Part shown: positions 12,474 through 19,761 of the stretch, in pieces
Numbering within the stretch: position 1 is the stretch's first letter
How the letters are laid out: every line of letters begins with the position of its first letter
Translations under genes and position numbers: made by a program
The notes under the pieces: generated by a model
What the model saw: the letters and a program-made list of their open reading frames with translations, nothing else
What the model was told of the DNA's origin: nothing
The model's database searches: none
Assembly: GCA_002478955.1 (NCBI GenBank)
Contig: DLKK01000070.1
Span: forward strand, 20,054-39,814
Reading direction: 5' to 3'
Length of the DNA: 19,761 bases
Source: Treponema sp. UBA7590
Lineage (GTDB): Bacteria > Spirochaetota > Spirochaetia > Treponematales > Treponemataceae

Positions 12474-14573
12474 ATGCCTGCGGTTCAAGTGAAAAATTTA
12501 TTCTTCTCCTACGAAAATGCTGAAAGTTCGGCGGTTGATAACGTTACTTTTGAGTTGAAGCACGGTTCGTATACAGTTTTGGCTGGTAAAAATGGCAGCG
12601 GAAAAAGTACTGTCGCAAAAATCATTGCCGGACTTCTTGAACCAAAAAAAGGTTCTGTAGAAATAGAAGAAAATCTTCGTGTTGGAATTATTTTTCAGTC
12701 GCCAAAAGATCAGATTATTTGCGGCATTGTTTTTCATGATACAGAGTTCGGCCCGAAAAATCTTGGTTTTTCAAAGTCGGAAGTTGAGCTGAATGCAATT
12801 GAAAGTCTAAGCGCAACTGGAATGTTGGATTTTGCGAATCACAAAACGATGAATCTTTCTTTGGGGCAGACGCAAAAAGTTGCATTGAGCGGAATTCTTG
12901 CTATGGATCCAGATATTCTTATTTTAGATGAAGCTTTTTCAATGTTGGATCCGAAATCTCGCGATGAAATGTACACTTTTATTGATTCGATTAACAATAA
13001 AGGTGTTACGGTTTTTCACATAAGCCATGATTTAGAGGCAGTTTGTCACGCACGCGACGTTATTTTTATGCAAAACGGAAAAATTTCTTGGGCGGGAACA
13101 TCCGGGGGATTTCTGGCGGACAAAAAGTTGGTTGAAAAACTTGCCGGAAAAAAACTTCCTGTCAATTCAGGAAAATGGAATTCCGAGGGCAAAGAAATTG
13201 TTTTTTCTGCGCGGAATCTAAATTTTTCTTACAATAAAAACATTTCGCTCTTAAAAAATATTTCTTTTGATTTGTATAAAGGCTCTTTGACTGCTCTTAT
13301 TGGTCCGTCTGGCTGCGGAAAATCCACGCTTCTGGAAATTCTTTGCGGGCTGCGTTCTGCTGATTCTGGAAAAGTTTATTGTGTTGAACGCCCGGTTATT
13401 GCCCAGCAAAATAGCGATTCTGCGCTTTTTGAGAATTTTGCGGCCGATGACGTTGCTTTTGGCCCGCGGAATAAAGGGCTGCATGGAAAAGCTTTGAAGG
13501 AACTTGTAAAAAATTCAATGAACCAATGCAATCTTGATTTTGAGAAATATGCTGACCGGCAGACTTTTTGTCTTTCTGGCGGTGAAAAAAAACGGCTTGC
13601 GGTGGCTGGCATTGTTGCGTTGGATGCAGATATAATTTTGTTCGATGAGCCTACAGCGGCGTTGGACGGAGAATCCCGTGTAAAAGTTATGAATTTGATG
13701 AAGGAACTTGCCGGGCAGGGGAAAACGGTGCTTTTCAGTACTCACCAGCGTGATGAGGCAGCTTTTGCCGACCGCGTGATAAATCTTTCCGCAGAAAATA
13801 TTTTTGTACCGGAAAAAACGGCTTCAGAATCTTTGCCCGAAATGAAGCGGATTCCGGCTTTGTCAGTTTTGGAACGAATTCAAAAATTCAGTTTTGAGGA
13901 GAACGAAAAAAAATCAGGGCTTTTTGAAAAATTTCCACCGGTTTTAAAATATATCTTGTTTCTTGGACTTTTTTGTTCGGCTCTTGTTGTGCGACCTGTT
14001 GTTGCCTGCGGAATTTTTCTTTTGGCAGGAATTATTTACGCTTTGCTTGCAAAGTATCCGCCAAAAAAACTTTTTTCCACAATGATAAAAATTGTTCCGT
14101 TGCTTTTATTTTTCTGTCTGTTTCAGATGATTTTTGCGCCGGCATTGCCTGATGAAATTCATTTCTGCAGTTTCCGTTTTTTCATGGTTACGCCTTCAAA
14201 ACTTTTGAATTGCTTGAAAGTCTTGTTGCGGACAGAATGTGCGGTGTGCCTGATTTGCGGATTTGCACATTCAACTGATGAAGTTCAGCTTGTGAAAGGT
14301 TTTTCGGATTTGCTTTTGCCCTTGCGCCTTTTCCGGATTCCTACAAAATATATTGTTGTTACAGTTGAAATAATTTTCCGATTCCTTCCGTTGCTTTTGG
14401 ATGAGGCTGCTTGCATTGTGAAAACTCAGCTTGTCCGCGGTGGTCTTGGAAACTCAAAAGGTTTCTTTGGAAAAATTCGCGCGGTTATTCCGCTGGTTGC
14501 GCCGCTGATTGTTCAATCCTTGAAGCGGGCGGAATCTTTGTCGTATGCGCTTACAGCCCGAGGTTTTAAATGA
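12474..14573 (+). CDS. ECF transporter triple fusion: EcfA-EcfA' ATPases plus EcfT
   Basis: 699 residues fusing the three parts of an energy-coupling factor module. ATPase 1 (about 1-225) has Walker A GKNGSGKST (38-46), Q75, signature LSLGQ (128-132), Walker B LILDE and H185. ATPase 2 (about 240-445) has Walker A GPSGCGKST (277-285), signature LSGGE (367-371), Walker B ILFDE (388-392) and H424. The EcfT-like part (about 485-699) has four or five hydrophobic helices and the two coupling motifs VRG (654-656) and ARG (695-697), just before the C-terminus. ECF modules power uptake of vitamins and metals once paired with a substrate-binding S protein. No S protein is adjacent, as in group II systems with a shared module. 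The last ATGA overlaps the NUDIX start. The substrate is unknown. Confidence 0.92.
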   Translation: MPAVQVKNLFFSYENAESSAVDNVTFELKHGSYTVLAGKNGSGKSTVAKIIAGLLEPKKGSVEIEENLRVGIIFQSPKDQIICGIVFHDTEFGPKNLGFSKSEVELNAIESLSATGMLDFANHKTMNLSLGQTQKVALSGILAMDPDILILDEAFSMLDPKSRDEMYTFIDSINNKGVTVFHISHDLEAVCHARDVIFMQNGKISWAGTSGGFLADKKLVEKLAGKKLPVNSGKWNSEGKEIVFSARNLNFSYNKNISLLKNISFDLYKGSLTALIGPSGCGKSTLLEILCGLRSADSGKVYCVERPVIAQQNSDSALFENFAADDVAFGPRNKGLHGKALKELVKNSMNQCNLDFEKYADRQTFCLSGGEKKRLAVAGIVALDADIILFDEPTAALDGESRVKVMNLMKELAGQGKTVLFSTHQRDEAAFADRVINLSAENIFVPEKTASESLPEMKRIPALSVLERIQKFSFEENEKKSGLFEKFPPVLKYILFLGLFCSALVVRPVVACGIFLLAGIIYALLAKYPPKKLFSTMIKIVPLLLFFCLFQMIFAPALPDEIHFCSFRFFMVTPSKLLNCLKVLLRTECAVCLICGFAHSTDEVQLVKGFSDLLLPLRLFRIPTKYIVVTVEIIFRFLPLLLDEAACIVKTQLVRGGLGNSKGFFGKIRAVIPLVAPLIVQSLKRAESLSYALTARGFK

Positions 14574-15121
14574 TAGGAAATAAATTTAATTTTTGCCCTG
14601 AATGTGGCGGAAAAAATATTGAGTATCTGGAAAATAAAAAATGGTTTTGCGTTGATTGCGGTTTTGATTTGTACAACAATGTTGCTAGTGCAGTCGGAGC
14701 GATTATTTCAGATTATGAAAATAATGTTCTTTTTGAAATTCGGGCAAAAGAGCCTCGCAAGGGATTTTGGGCATTGCCGGGCGGATTTGTTGACCAGGAT
14801 GAAACTGCGGAAAATGCGGTTGCGCGAGAATGTCTTGAGGAAACTGGTGTTCAACCTGAAAAAGTGAAATATCTTTGCAGTTTTCCGAACGATTATTTGT
14901 ATAAAAATGTTGCGTACAAAACTTGTGATTTGTTTTTTGAGGCTTCAGTTCCGGTTGGAGCAGGGAATATTTCTGAGCTGCTGAAAAAATTGCATGGGCA
15001 AGATTCTGAGGTTTCGGGTTTTGTTGCAAAAAAAATCAATACAAAAGAAGACATTGAAAATTTGCCTCTTGCATTTGATTCAGCAAAAAAAGCCTTGAAG
15101 TTTTGGATTTTAAATCGGTGA
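14570..15121 (+). CDS. NUDIX hydrolase with N-terminal zinc ribbon
   Basis: 183 residues. An N-terminal zinc ribbon (C9, C12, C27, C30) precedes a NUDIX domain. The Nudix box is complete: G72, E78, then RECLEETG (86-93), which binds the metal and cleaves a nucleoside diphosphate linked to another group. The WALPGGF strand just before the box is typical. The zinc ribbon resembles the one in NADH pyrophosphatase (NudC-like) relatives, but the specificity motif downstream of the box in NudC is not obvious, so substrate is unassigned. The start overlaps the ECF stop (ATGA), implying translational coupling; a shared cofactor or nucleotide theme is possible but not shown. Confidence 0.88.
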   Translation: MIGNKFNFCPECGGKNIEYLENKKWFCVDCGFDLYNNVASAVGAIISDYENNVLFEIRAKEPRKGFWALPGGFVDQDETAENAVARECLEETGVQPEKVKYLCSFPNDYLYKNVAYKTCDLFFEASVPVGAGNISELLKKLHGQDSEVSGFVAKKINTKEDIENLPLAFDSAKKALKFWILNR

Positions 15122-15136
15122 TTTTTGGGGGAATTT

Positions 15137-15640
15137 GTGTCTCTGAATAATTTTCGTGTGATTTCTGTGATTTTTAGCGCGGTGATTTATCTGCTGCTTC
15201 TTGTTTTTGTGCCGTTAAAAACGAATTTTGTTTTAAAAAAGGCTGGAAAAAAGGTGCTTTCGGTTCAGAAGAAAAATATTTTTTTTCAAATTCTGATAAT
15301 GATTTTTTCAGCGCTTTTGATTTTTTTGATTTTGCTCAGGGATTTGGGAAGTTTGACAGATATTGTTGTCTGCCTTGTTGCCCTTTTGGGCTGCGCAATG
15401 AGCTTGAATGAAATTTCCATGAACAGATTTTGCGGATTGTATGAAAAAGGGATCGTTGGAAACGGTCATTTTTTGTCTTTTGAGCAAATTTTGTCAGTTC
15501 AAGATTCTGAGCTTGGTTCTAGAATTCTAATTATTTCAACTGAGAAAAATTCAGCCGAGCAATTTATTTTCGACTCGGAAGAAGAGAAAAATTCTGTCCA
15601 AAATGAGATTTTAAGGCGAAATCCAAGGCTCTCTCGCTAG
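15137..15640 (+). CDS. Membrane protein of unknown function, three helices
   Basis: 167 residues from a GTG start at 15137, chosen because a G-rich stretch (GGGGGA, 15127-15132) is suitably spaced; the in-frame TTG at 15125 overlaps it. Three hydrophobic segments are visible (about residues 6-25, 43-64 and 68-88). A cytoplasmic-type tail of about 75 residues follows: NRFCGLYEKGIVGNGHFLSF and SRILIISTEKNSAEQFIFDS. A short membrane region followed by a G-I-Y/L-x-x-G-I strand resembles small DUF5673-like proteins, a weak impression only. It follows the NUDIX gene by 15 bases, likely in the same transcription unit. Its TAG stop overlaps the -35 of the tRNA-Cys promoter. Confidence 0.7.
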   Translation: MSLNNFRVISVIFSAVIYLLLLVFVPLKTNFVLKKAGKKVLSVQKKNIFFQILIMIFSALLIFLILLRDLGSLTDIVVCLVALLGCAMSLNEISMNRFCGLYEKGIVGNGHFLSFEQILSVQDSELGSRILIISTEKNSAEQFIFDSEEEKNSVQNEILRRNPRLSR

Positions 15641-15666
15641 ACAAAGTTTTTTTTTTATGATAATAT
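15638..15666 (+). promoter_or_regulatory. tRNA-Cys promoter
   Basis: TAGACA (15638-15643, 5 of 6 -35 matches) and TAATAT (15661-15666), preceded by TGA as an extended -10, are separated by 17 bases. Transcription should start near 15673, six bases before the tRNA. Confidence 0.65.
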
Positions 15667-15678
15667 TCAAAAACATTT

Positions 15679-15750
15679 GGTGTGGTACCCAAGCGGTAAG
15701 GGATCGGTCTGCAAAACCGTCATTGGTTGGTTCAACTCCAATCCACACCT
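15679..15750 (+). tRNA. tRNA-Cys (anticodon GCA)
   Basis: A complete 72-base cloverleaf. Acceptor GGTGTGG pairs with CCACACC, followed by U73, a cysteine identity base. The anticodon loop CTGCAAA holds GCA at 15711-15713, flanked by CGGT/ACCG. The T-arm contains GGTTCAACTCC. CCA is not encoded. Confidence 0.95.
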
Positions 15751-15752
15751 TA

Positions 15753-15784
15753 AAAGGATTGCTCGAAAGGCAATCCTTTTTTTT
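15753..15784 (+). terminator. Terminator of tRNA-Cys
   Basis: AAAGGATTGC (15753-15762) pairs with GCAATCCTTT (15770-15779) around a 7-base loop, followed by further T residues. It immediately follows the tRNA. A-rich sequence on the left could let it also serve recQ on the other strand, less well. Confidence 0.85.
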
Positions 15785-15824
15785 CGGGTTGGTCATGGCA
15801 AAGCCGCAGCCCGTTTACATATAG

Positions 15825-15851
15825 CCGCCAGGAAACTGGCGGTGTTTTTTT
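15825..15851 (+). terminator. Second plus-strand terminator, GAAA tetraloop
   Basis: CCGCCAG (15825-15831) pairs with CTGGCGG (15836-15842) around a GAAA tetraloop, followed by TG and seven T that run into the recQ stop codon. The T-run places it on the plus strand, as a backstop after tRNA-Cys against transcription into convergent recQ. On the minus strand no T-run follows. Confidence 0.7.
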
Positions 15852-17694
15852 AGGCGTGATTTCCGATTATCCTTAGGACTTGACTTCCGATTTTTTCGGC
15901 CTTTACAGTTCCAATTCCAAAAACTGAAAGAAGTTCTTTTTCGTTTTGAGGCTTTTTTTCAACAAGCTCTTCTATTGTTTTATCACCAAAAATCATGTAT
16001 GGCGCAATATTTTCTTTTTCAGCGGTGGAATTTCGCCATTGTTTTATTGTGTTGTAAAGTTCTGCGTCTTTTTCTGAAAGATTTTTCAGGAATTCATTTT
16101 TCTTATGAAGAACGAATGACGGTTTTGGTTTTGGAGCATTTATAAGATGCTTAAAATTCAGCTGAACAGGAAGTTTTATCTGGGTTCTATTTGTTAAAGC
16201 TAACGCGCCCATTTTTGAAACGGCAAGAACATTGTATTCGCCGACTTTTAAAATGTATCCAGTTGCAATAAGCAGTTCTGTCAGTTCAAACCAATCGGAT
16301 TTTTCAAGTTCTTTCCCGATTCCCCATGTTGAAAGCTCGTTGTGGTGGTTTTCAAGTATCCGTTTTTGCTTTGAGCCAAGCAAAACATCTATAACGTAAG
16401 AGGTTCCGAAACGTTGTTTTACCCGGAAAATACAGCTCATAAGTTTTTGGGCAGGAATTGTTACATCTGTAAGTTCAATTGGTCCGGCTGCGCAGATGTC
16501 GCAACATTCGTCCGGGGATGTGCTTGCGTCTGAGAATTCTTCTCCAAAATACGAAAGTAACGCGTGCCTTCTGCAGGTTCTACTTTTTGCGTAATTTATC
16601 ATCCCTTGCAGAAGATGCTCGGATTTTTCTGGGTCAGCGGCTTCATTAAAGAAAAATCTGATTTTATGTATGTCTGCCGGGCTGTACAAAAGCAATGCGT
16701 GGGATTCAAGTCCGTCTCGACCGGCTCGCCCGATTTCCTGGTAATATTCTTCCAAGGATTTTGCCATATCATAGTGAATTACAAAGCGGACATTCGGTTT
16801 GTTGATTCCCATTCCAAAGGCGACTGTCGCAACAATAATCCGGACTTTGTCTTTTATGAAAAGATTCTGGTTTTCGGTTCGTTGCTTGTCGGAAAGCCCA
16901 GCGTGATAATTTAAAACTGAGTAGCCTTCGTCCTGAAGTTTTTGTGTGAGTTCATCAACGGATTTCCTTGAAAAACAATAAATTATTCCGCTTTCGTCCT
17001 TGTGCTTCTCAATGCATTCGATGACTTGTGAAATGGCATTTTTTTTAGGTTTTACTTCAAGAAAGATATTTTTCCGGTTAAAACTTGCGGTGAAAACTGT
17101 TGGGTTGTAAAGCTGAAGATTTTTTATAATGTCTTGTTGAACTGAAGCCGTTGCAGTCGCAGTTAGGGCGAGGCAAACTGCGTTAGGAAAATGTCTTCTT
17201 ACATTTGAGATTGAAAGATAATCTGGGCGGAAATCGTGTCCCCATTCGCTGACGCAATGAGCCTCATCAATTGTTATGCAGTTGATTGGCACTGAACATT
17301 CGTGGAAAATGTTCATCATTTTATCGGAGGCAAGTCCTTCCGGTGAAACGTAAACTAGTTTTATTTCACCGTTTTTCAGTTTTTTTACGGTTTCCAGATA
17401 TTCTGAAAATTCAAGTGAACTGTTCAGATATTCTGCAGGAACGCCATTTTCCTTTAAAGCTGAAACTTGATCCTGCATAAGTGAAATCAGCGGAGAAACA
17501 ACGATTGTGATTCCCTTGAAAATCAGCGCAGGAATCTGGTAGCACAAAGATTTTCCTCCGCCGGTCGGCATGATTGCAAGTGTATCTTTTCCCGCGAGCA
17601 GATTTTTTATTATTTCAAGCTGAAGGGGCCGGAATGAATCGTAACCAAATATTTTTTTCAGAATTTCTTCAGCACATTTTGTTATGTTGTCCAT
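15850..17694 (-). CDS. recQ: ATP-dependent DNA helicase RecQ
   Basis: 614 residues, normal for bacterial RecQ. A 3'-to-5' helicase that unwinds forks and recombination intermediates. Features: the RecQ motif 0 FGYDSFRPLQLEII (16-29), Walker A PTGGGKS (43-49), DEAH (143-146) followed by the aromatic-rich CVSEWGHDFRPDY, and motif V/VI VATVAFGMGINKPNVRFVIH and QEIGRAGRDG. Then come a RecQ zinc site (a Cys near 376 and CCDIC), a winged helix, and a C-terminal HRDC domain (about 530-610, GIGTVKAEKIG). The start has AGGA 8 bases upstream. It is flanked by the two tRNA genes. Confidence 0.96.
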   Translation of the reverse strand: MDNITKCAEEILKKIFGYDSFRPLQLEIIKNLLAGKDTLAIMPTGGGKSLCYQIPALIFKGITIVVSPLISLMQDQVSALKENGVPAEYLNSSLEFSEYLETVKKLKNGEIKLVYVSPEGLASDKMMNIFHECSVPINCITIDEAHCVSEWGHDFRPDYLSISNVRRHFPNAVCLALTATATASVQQDIIKNLQLYNPTVFTASFNRKNIFLEVKPKKNAISQVIECIEKHKDESGIIYCFSRKSVDELTQKLQDEGYSVLNYHAGLSDKQRTENQNLFIKDKVRIIVATVAFGMGINKPNVRFVIHYDMAKSLEEYYQEIGRAGRDGLESHALLLYSPADIHKIRFFFNEAADPEKSEHLLQGMINYAKSRTCRRHALLSYFGEEFSDASTSPDECCDICAAGPIELTDVTIPAQKLMSCIFRVKQRFGTSYVIDVLLGSKQKRILENHHNELSTWGIGKELEKSDWFELTELLIATGYILKVGEYNVLAVSKMGALALTNRTQIKLPVQLNFKHLINAPKPKPSFVLHKKNEFLKNLSEKDAELYNTIKQWRNSTAEKENIAPYMIFGDKTIEELVEKKPQNEKELLSVFGIGTVKAEKIGSQVLRIIGNHA

Positions 17695-17711
17695 AAATTT
17701 TCCTAAAAAAA

Positions 17712-17740
17712 ATTATATCAAAGCGTTAGCACTTGAAAAA
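17712..17740 (-). promoter_or_regulatory. recQ promoter
   Basis: On the minus strand TATAAT (17717-17712) is preceded by TGA, a perfect extended -10. The -35 position (TTTTTC) is poor. It overlaps the -35 region of the divergent tRNA-Leu promoter, so the two may compete. The leader would be about 12 bases including the Shine-Dalgarno site. Confidence 0.6.
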
Positions 17741-17761
17741 GAGTTATAAATCTGATAGTAT
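17733..17761 (+). promoter_or_regulatory. tRNA-Leu promoter
   Basis: TTGAAA (17733-17738) and TAGTAT (17756-17761), the latter preceded by TGA, are separated by 17 bases. Transcription should start near 17768, four bases before the tRNA. Confidence 0.6.
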
Positions 17762-17771
17762 AAATTCACTT

Positions 17772-17854
17772 GCCGGAGTGGTGGAATGGTAGACACGAAA
17801 GACTCAAAATCTTTTGTCAGCGATGGCGTAAGAGTTCAAGTCTCTTCTCCGGTA
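17772..17854 (+). tRNA. tRNA-Leu (anticodon CAA)
   Basis: An 83-base class II tRNA with a long variable arm. Acceptor GCCGGAG pairs with CTCCGGT (G-U at the first pair), followed by A73, a leucine identity base. The anticodon loop CTCAAAA holds CAA at 17805-17807, reading UUG. The T-arm contains GTTCAAGTC. CCA is not encoded. Confidence 0.95.
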
Positions 17855-17855
17855 T

Positions 17856-17884
17856 AAGGTCTTGTCAAAGCAAGACCTTTTTTG
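17856..17884 (+). terminator. Terminator of tRNA-Leu
   Basis: AAGGTCTTG (17856-17864) pairs perfectly with CAAGACCTT (17871-17879) around a 6-base loop, followed by T residues. It begins two bases after the tRNA end. Confidence 0.85.
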
Positions 17885-17939
17885 TTTTAAATCCACAAAT
17901 TTTTCGCAGATTTAGATGACTTGTGAAAAACTGATATTC

Positions 17940-19523
17940 TCATTCTGTCTCCAGAAAATTGTTGAATGGTTTTCTTAGCTCAATCGCTTCTTTTATGTGG
18001 AACTCCCCGATTTTCGGGGAGCCGCACATGTCGGCAATTGTTCTTGCAAGCTTCATGCAACTTGCATTCGCTCTTGGTGAAAAACTGAATTTTTCTGCGG
18101 ATTTATTTAAAATTTCTTGTGATTCTGGCTCGATTTTGCAGAATTCGATTATTTCTGATGGCGTTAAATGCGCATTTTTTTTGCCTTGACGTTTTCGTTG
18201 CGTTAGGATGGCTTTTGCAATCTCATGTCGCAAAAATTCTGTTGAAAATTTCTTTGAATCATCTTTTTTTCCGGTTTTTGAGTCGACTTCATTTGTTACT
18301 GAAACTCTGATGTCAACTCGATCCAGCAAAGGCGCGGAAATTTTCTTCCAGTACATTTCGATGGAACGCGTGCTGCAGAGGCAAAGTTTTGTCTCAGAAC
18401 CAAAATTTCCGCAAGGGCAAGGATTTGTTGCCATCAATAGCTGAAATGATGCTGGAAAAACTGTTGAACGACCTGCACGGGAAATTGTTATTTTTCCAGA
18501 TTCCAATGGAACTCGGAGCATTTGAAGTACACTCGTGCGGAATTCTGCCGCTTCATCCAAAAATAAAACTCCGTTATGCGCTAAAGAAATTTCTCCTGGT
18601 CGGCATAAAGGACCGCCACCGCAGATTCCTTCAATTGTTGCAGTCTGATGAGGAATTCTGAACGGCGGAATTTGCACAAGAGATTGTTTTGGCGAAAGAA
18701 GTCCTGCGAGCGATAAAATTCTTGTTACCGGCTGGGCTTCTTCCGCGGTGAGTGCCGGTAAAAGCGCCGGGAATTTCTGAAGACAGAGTGTTTTTCCGCA
18801 ACCAGGGGCGCCGACAGCAATCAGGTTGTGTCCGCCTGCGGCTGCAATCTGAAGTGCTCGGATTAGTTTTCGTTGTCCGGTTATATTTGCAAACTCCAGT
18901 TCTGGCGTGATTTTTTGAAAAACAACACCGTCCTCAATTTCGCAGTTTTCGGGAATTTCATCTTCTTTGTTGGCGGCATTTGATTTTCGTTCTGTAAAAA
19001 CTTCTGGATTTGAGAGTGCGGCAAATGCTTCTTCAAGCGAATCTGCGCCAAAAACTTTCATTCCGGGAACTTCGCGTGCTTCGTTTGCATTTGCTGATGG
19101 AACGATGCAGCGTAGAATTCCTCCGTTTGCTGCTGTTGATGCCGCTGCATGGACTCCGCGAACCGGGCGGACTTTTCCGCTTAACTCAAGTTCTCCCATA
19201 ATCAGGATTGGCTCGCTGTCGTTTGTTGGATTTTCAGTTTCGGAAGATTCTTGTTTTGCGCCAAGAACGGCCAACGCAATCGGCAAGTCAAATCCGGCGC
19301 CTTCTTTTTTTAGGTCTGCCGGCGAAAGGCTGATAAGAATTCTTTCTGGTGGAAAATCGAAGCCGGAATTTCTGATTGCGGCCTGCATTCGTTCCCGGGC
19401 TTCTTTTACGGCACCATCGGCAAGCCCTACCAGGTCAATTGCTGGAATTCCTCGCCGTAAATCAACTTCTACGGTTACAAGTGAACCTTCATATCCAAAA
19501 GGAGAAAATGAATAAATCTGCAT
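17940..19523 (-). CDS. YifB/ComM-family AAA+ ATPase (Mg chelatase-like)
   Basis: 527 residues. ComM is a hexameric helicase that extends branch migration during natural transformation; most homologues are found in species not shown to be competent. The N-terminal Lon-protease-like domain is clear (IDLVGLADGAVKEARERMQA, RILISLSPADLKKEGAGFDL, GELELSGKVRPVRGVHAAA), without an evident protease dyad. The AAA+ part has Walker A GAPGCGKT (238-245), GVLFLDEAAEF Walker B, ATNPCPCGNFG and a four-cysteine region, LLDRVDIRV, and ends in RKPFNNF. The ATG has GAAGG about 6 bases upstream. It is a lone transcription unit between tRNA-Leu and the right repeat. No other competence gene is in the window. Confidence 0.93.
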   Translation of the reverse strand: MQIYSFSPFGYEGSLVTVEVDLRRGIPAIDLVGLADGAVKEARERMQAAIRNSGFDFPPERILISLSPADLKKEGAGFDLPIALAVLGAKQESSETENPTNDSEPILIMGELELSGKVRPVRGVHAAASTAANGGILRCIVPSANANEAREVPGMKVFGADSLEEAFAALSNPEVFTERKSNAANKEDEIPENCEIEDGVVFQKITPELEFANITGQRKLIRALQIAAAGGHNLIAVGAPGCGKTLCLQKFPALLPALTAEEAQPVTRILSLAGLLSPKQSLVQIPPFRIPHQTATIEGICGGGPLCRPGEISLAHNGVLFLDEAAEFRTSVLQMLRVPLESGKITISRAGRSTVFPASFQLLMATNPCPCGNFGSETKLCLCSTRSIEMYWKKISAPLLDRVDIRVSVTNEVDSKTGKKDDSKKFSTEFLRHEIAKAILTQRKRQGKKNAHLTPSEIIEFCKIEPESQEILNKSAEKFSFSPRANASCMKLARTIADMCGSPKIGEFHIKEAIELRKPFNNFLETE

Positions 19524-19703
19524 AAAAACCTTCTTTTTTACTTTGAAATGTCTTTAAATTCATAGTCGATTTTTTGCAGATTCTGAAATAAATCACAAAA
19601 ATTTTTTCATTTTTTTTGAAATTTGTGCGAAAATCGTTTTTTTGCAGAGAAATTCATTTAGGTTGAATGTCGGGTTTATAAATTCAACATAAAAATTGAA
19701 TAA

Positions 19704-19761
19704 GCTACCAGAAAAAGCGCAACAATTCGCCATGCTGAGCTTATAAGGTATCGGACTGCGC
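19704..19761 (-). repeat. Terminal inverted repeat, right copy
   Basis: The inverted partner of the left-end sequence (7-65), 58 bases. The 180 bases between it and the comM start (19524-19703) are AT-rich, with no gene I can support and no clear comM promoter. Immediately inside the repeat lies a short inverted repeat, ATTCAA (19682-19687) and TTGAAT (19696-19701). Confidence 0.8.

Noticed and set aside
15679..17854. recQ between two tRNA genes as an integrated island.
   Set aside because: No integrase, no duplicated tRNA 3' ends, and recQ has codon use and composition like its neighbours.
18967..19515. 182-codon plus-strand open frame antisense to comM.
   Set aside because: Mirror of a well-supported conserved gene, low-complexity Ser/Ala/Arg composition, no Shine-Dalgarno site.
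1..19761. CRISPR arrays, insertion sequences, toxin-antitoxin pairs, retrons or defence genes.
   Set aside because: None seen: no regularly spaced repeats, no transposase, reverse transcriptase or nuclease toxin open frames.

Overview
The window looks like chromosomal DNA of a low-GC spirochaete, most likely a Treponema. This rests on AT-rich, lysine-rich coding sequence, the flavour of the housekeeping proteins and the dnaX-ybaB-recR cluster; it is recognition by eye, not a database result. No phage, transposase, CRISPR array or plasmid gene is visible. Both ends carry the same ~59-base sequence in inverted orientation, so the window is probably a whole contig that stops at copies of a dispersed repeat.

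Layout. Bases 1-121 hold the left repeat copy and the leader of a SIMPL-domain gene (122-808). It is followed by an exported protein of unknown function that is split by a frameshift (819-1323). A five-gene operon then runs on the minus strand: MinD/ParA-like ATPase, lgt, dnaX, ybaB/ebfC and recR (6384 down to 1320). It diverges from a plus-strand group: S41 peptidase, rsmE, a degenerate WecG/TagA-type protein and a sigma-54 activator without a DNA-binding domain (6478-10794). A TrmJ-type methyltransferase converges on the activator. A STAS/zinc-ribbon protein follows (11623-12177).

The AT-rich gap 12178-12473 holds a terminator, several DnaA-box-like 9-mers and promoter elements; it resembles a replication-origin or DnaA-controlled region. 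Next come a triple-fusion ECF transporter gene (ATPase-ATPase-EcfT), a NUDIX hydrolase, a small membrane protein, tRNA-Cys, recQ (minus), tRNA-Leu(CAA) and a comM/yifB-type AAA+ gene (minus).

How the genes fit together. dnaX, ybaB, recR, recQ and comM form a replication, repair and DNA-uptake theme. Lgt and the S41 peptidase act at the envelope; RsmE and the TrmJ-type enzyme modify rRNA and tRNA. The regulatory content is the sigma-54 activator and the STAS protein.

The main oddities are the terminal inverted repeats, the DnaA-box cluster, four transcription-unit-leading genes with no Shine-Dalgarno sequence and a -10 box 6-7 bases before the ATG (predicted leaderless mRNAs), the ECF triple fusion, the TagA-like protein that has lost family motifs, and the activator lacking its helix-turn-helix. 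I did not find a clearly new multi-gene system; most of the window is ordinary core genome.
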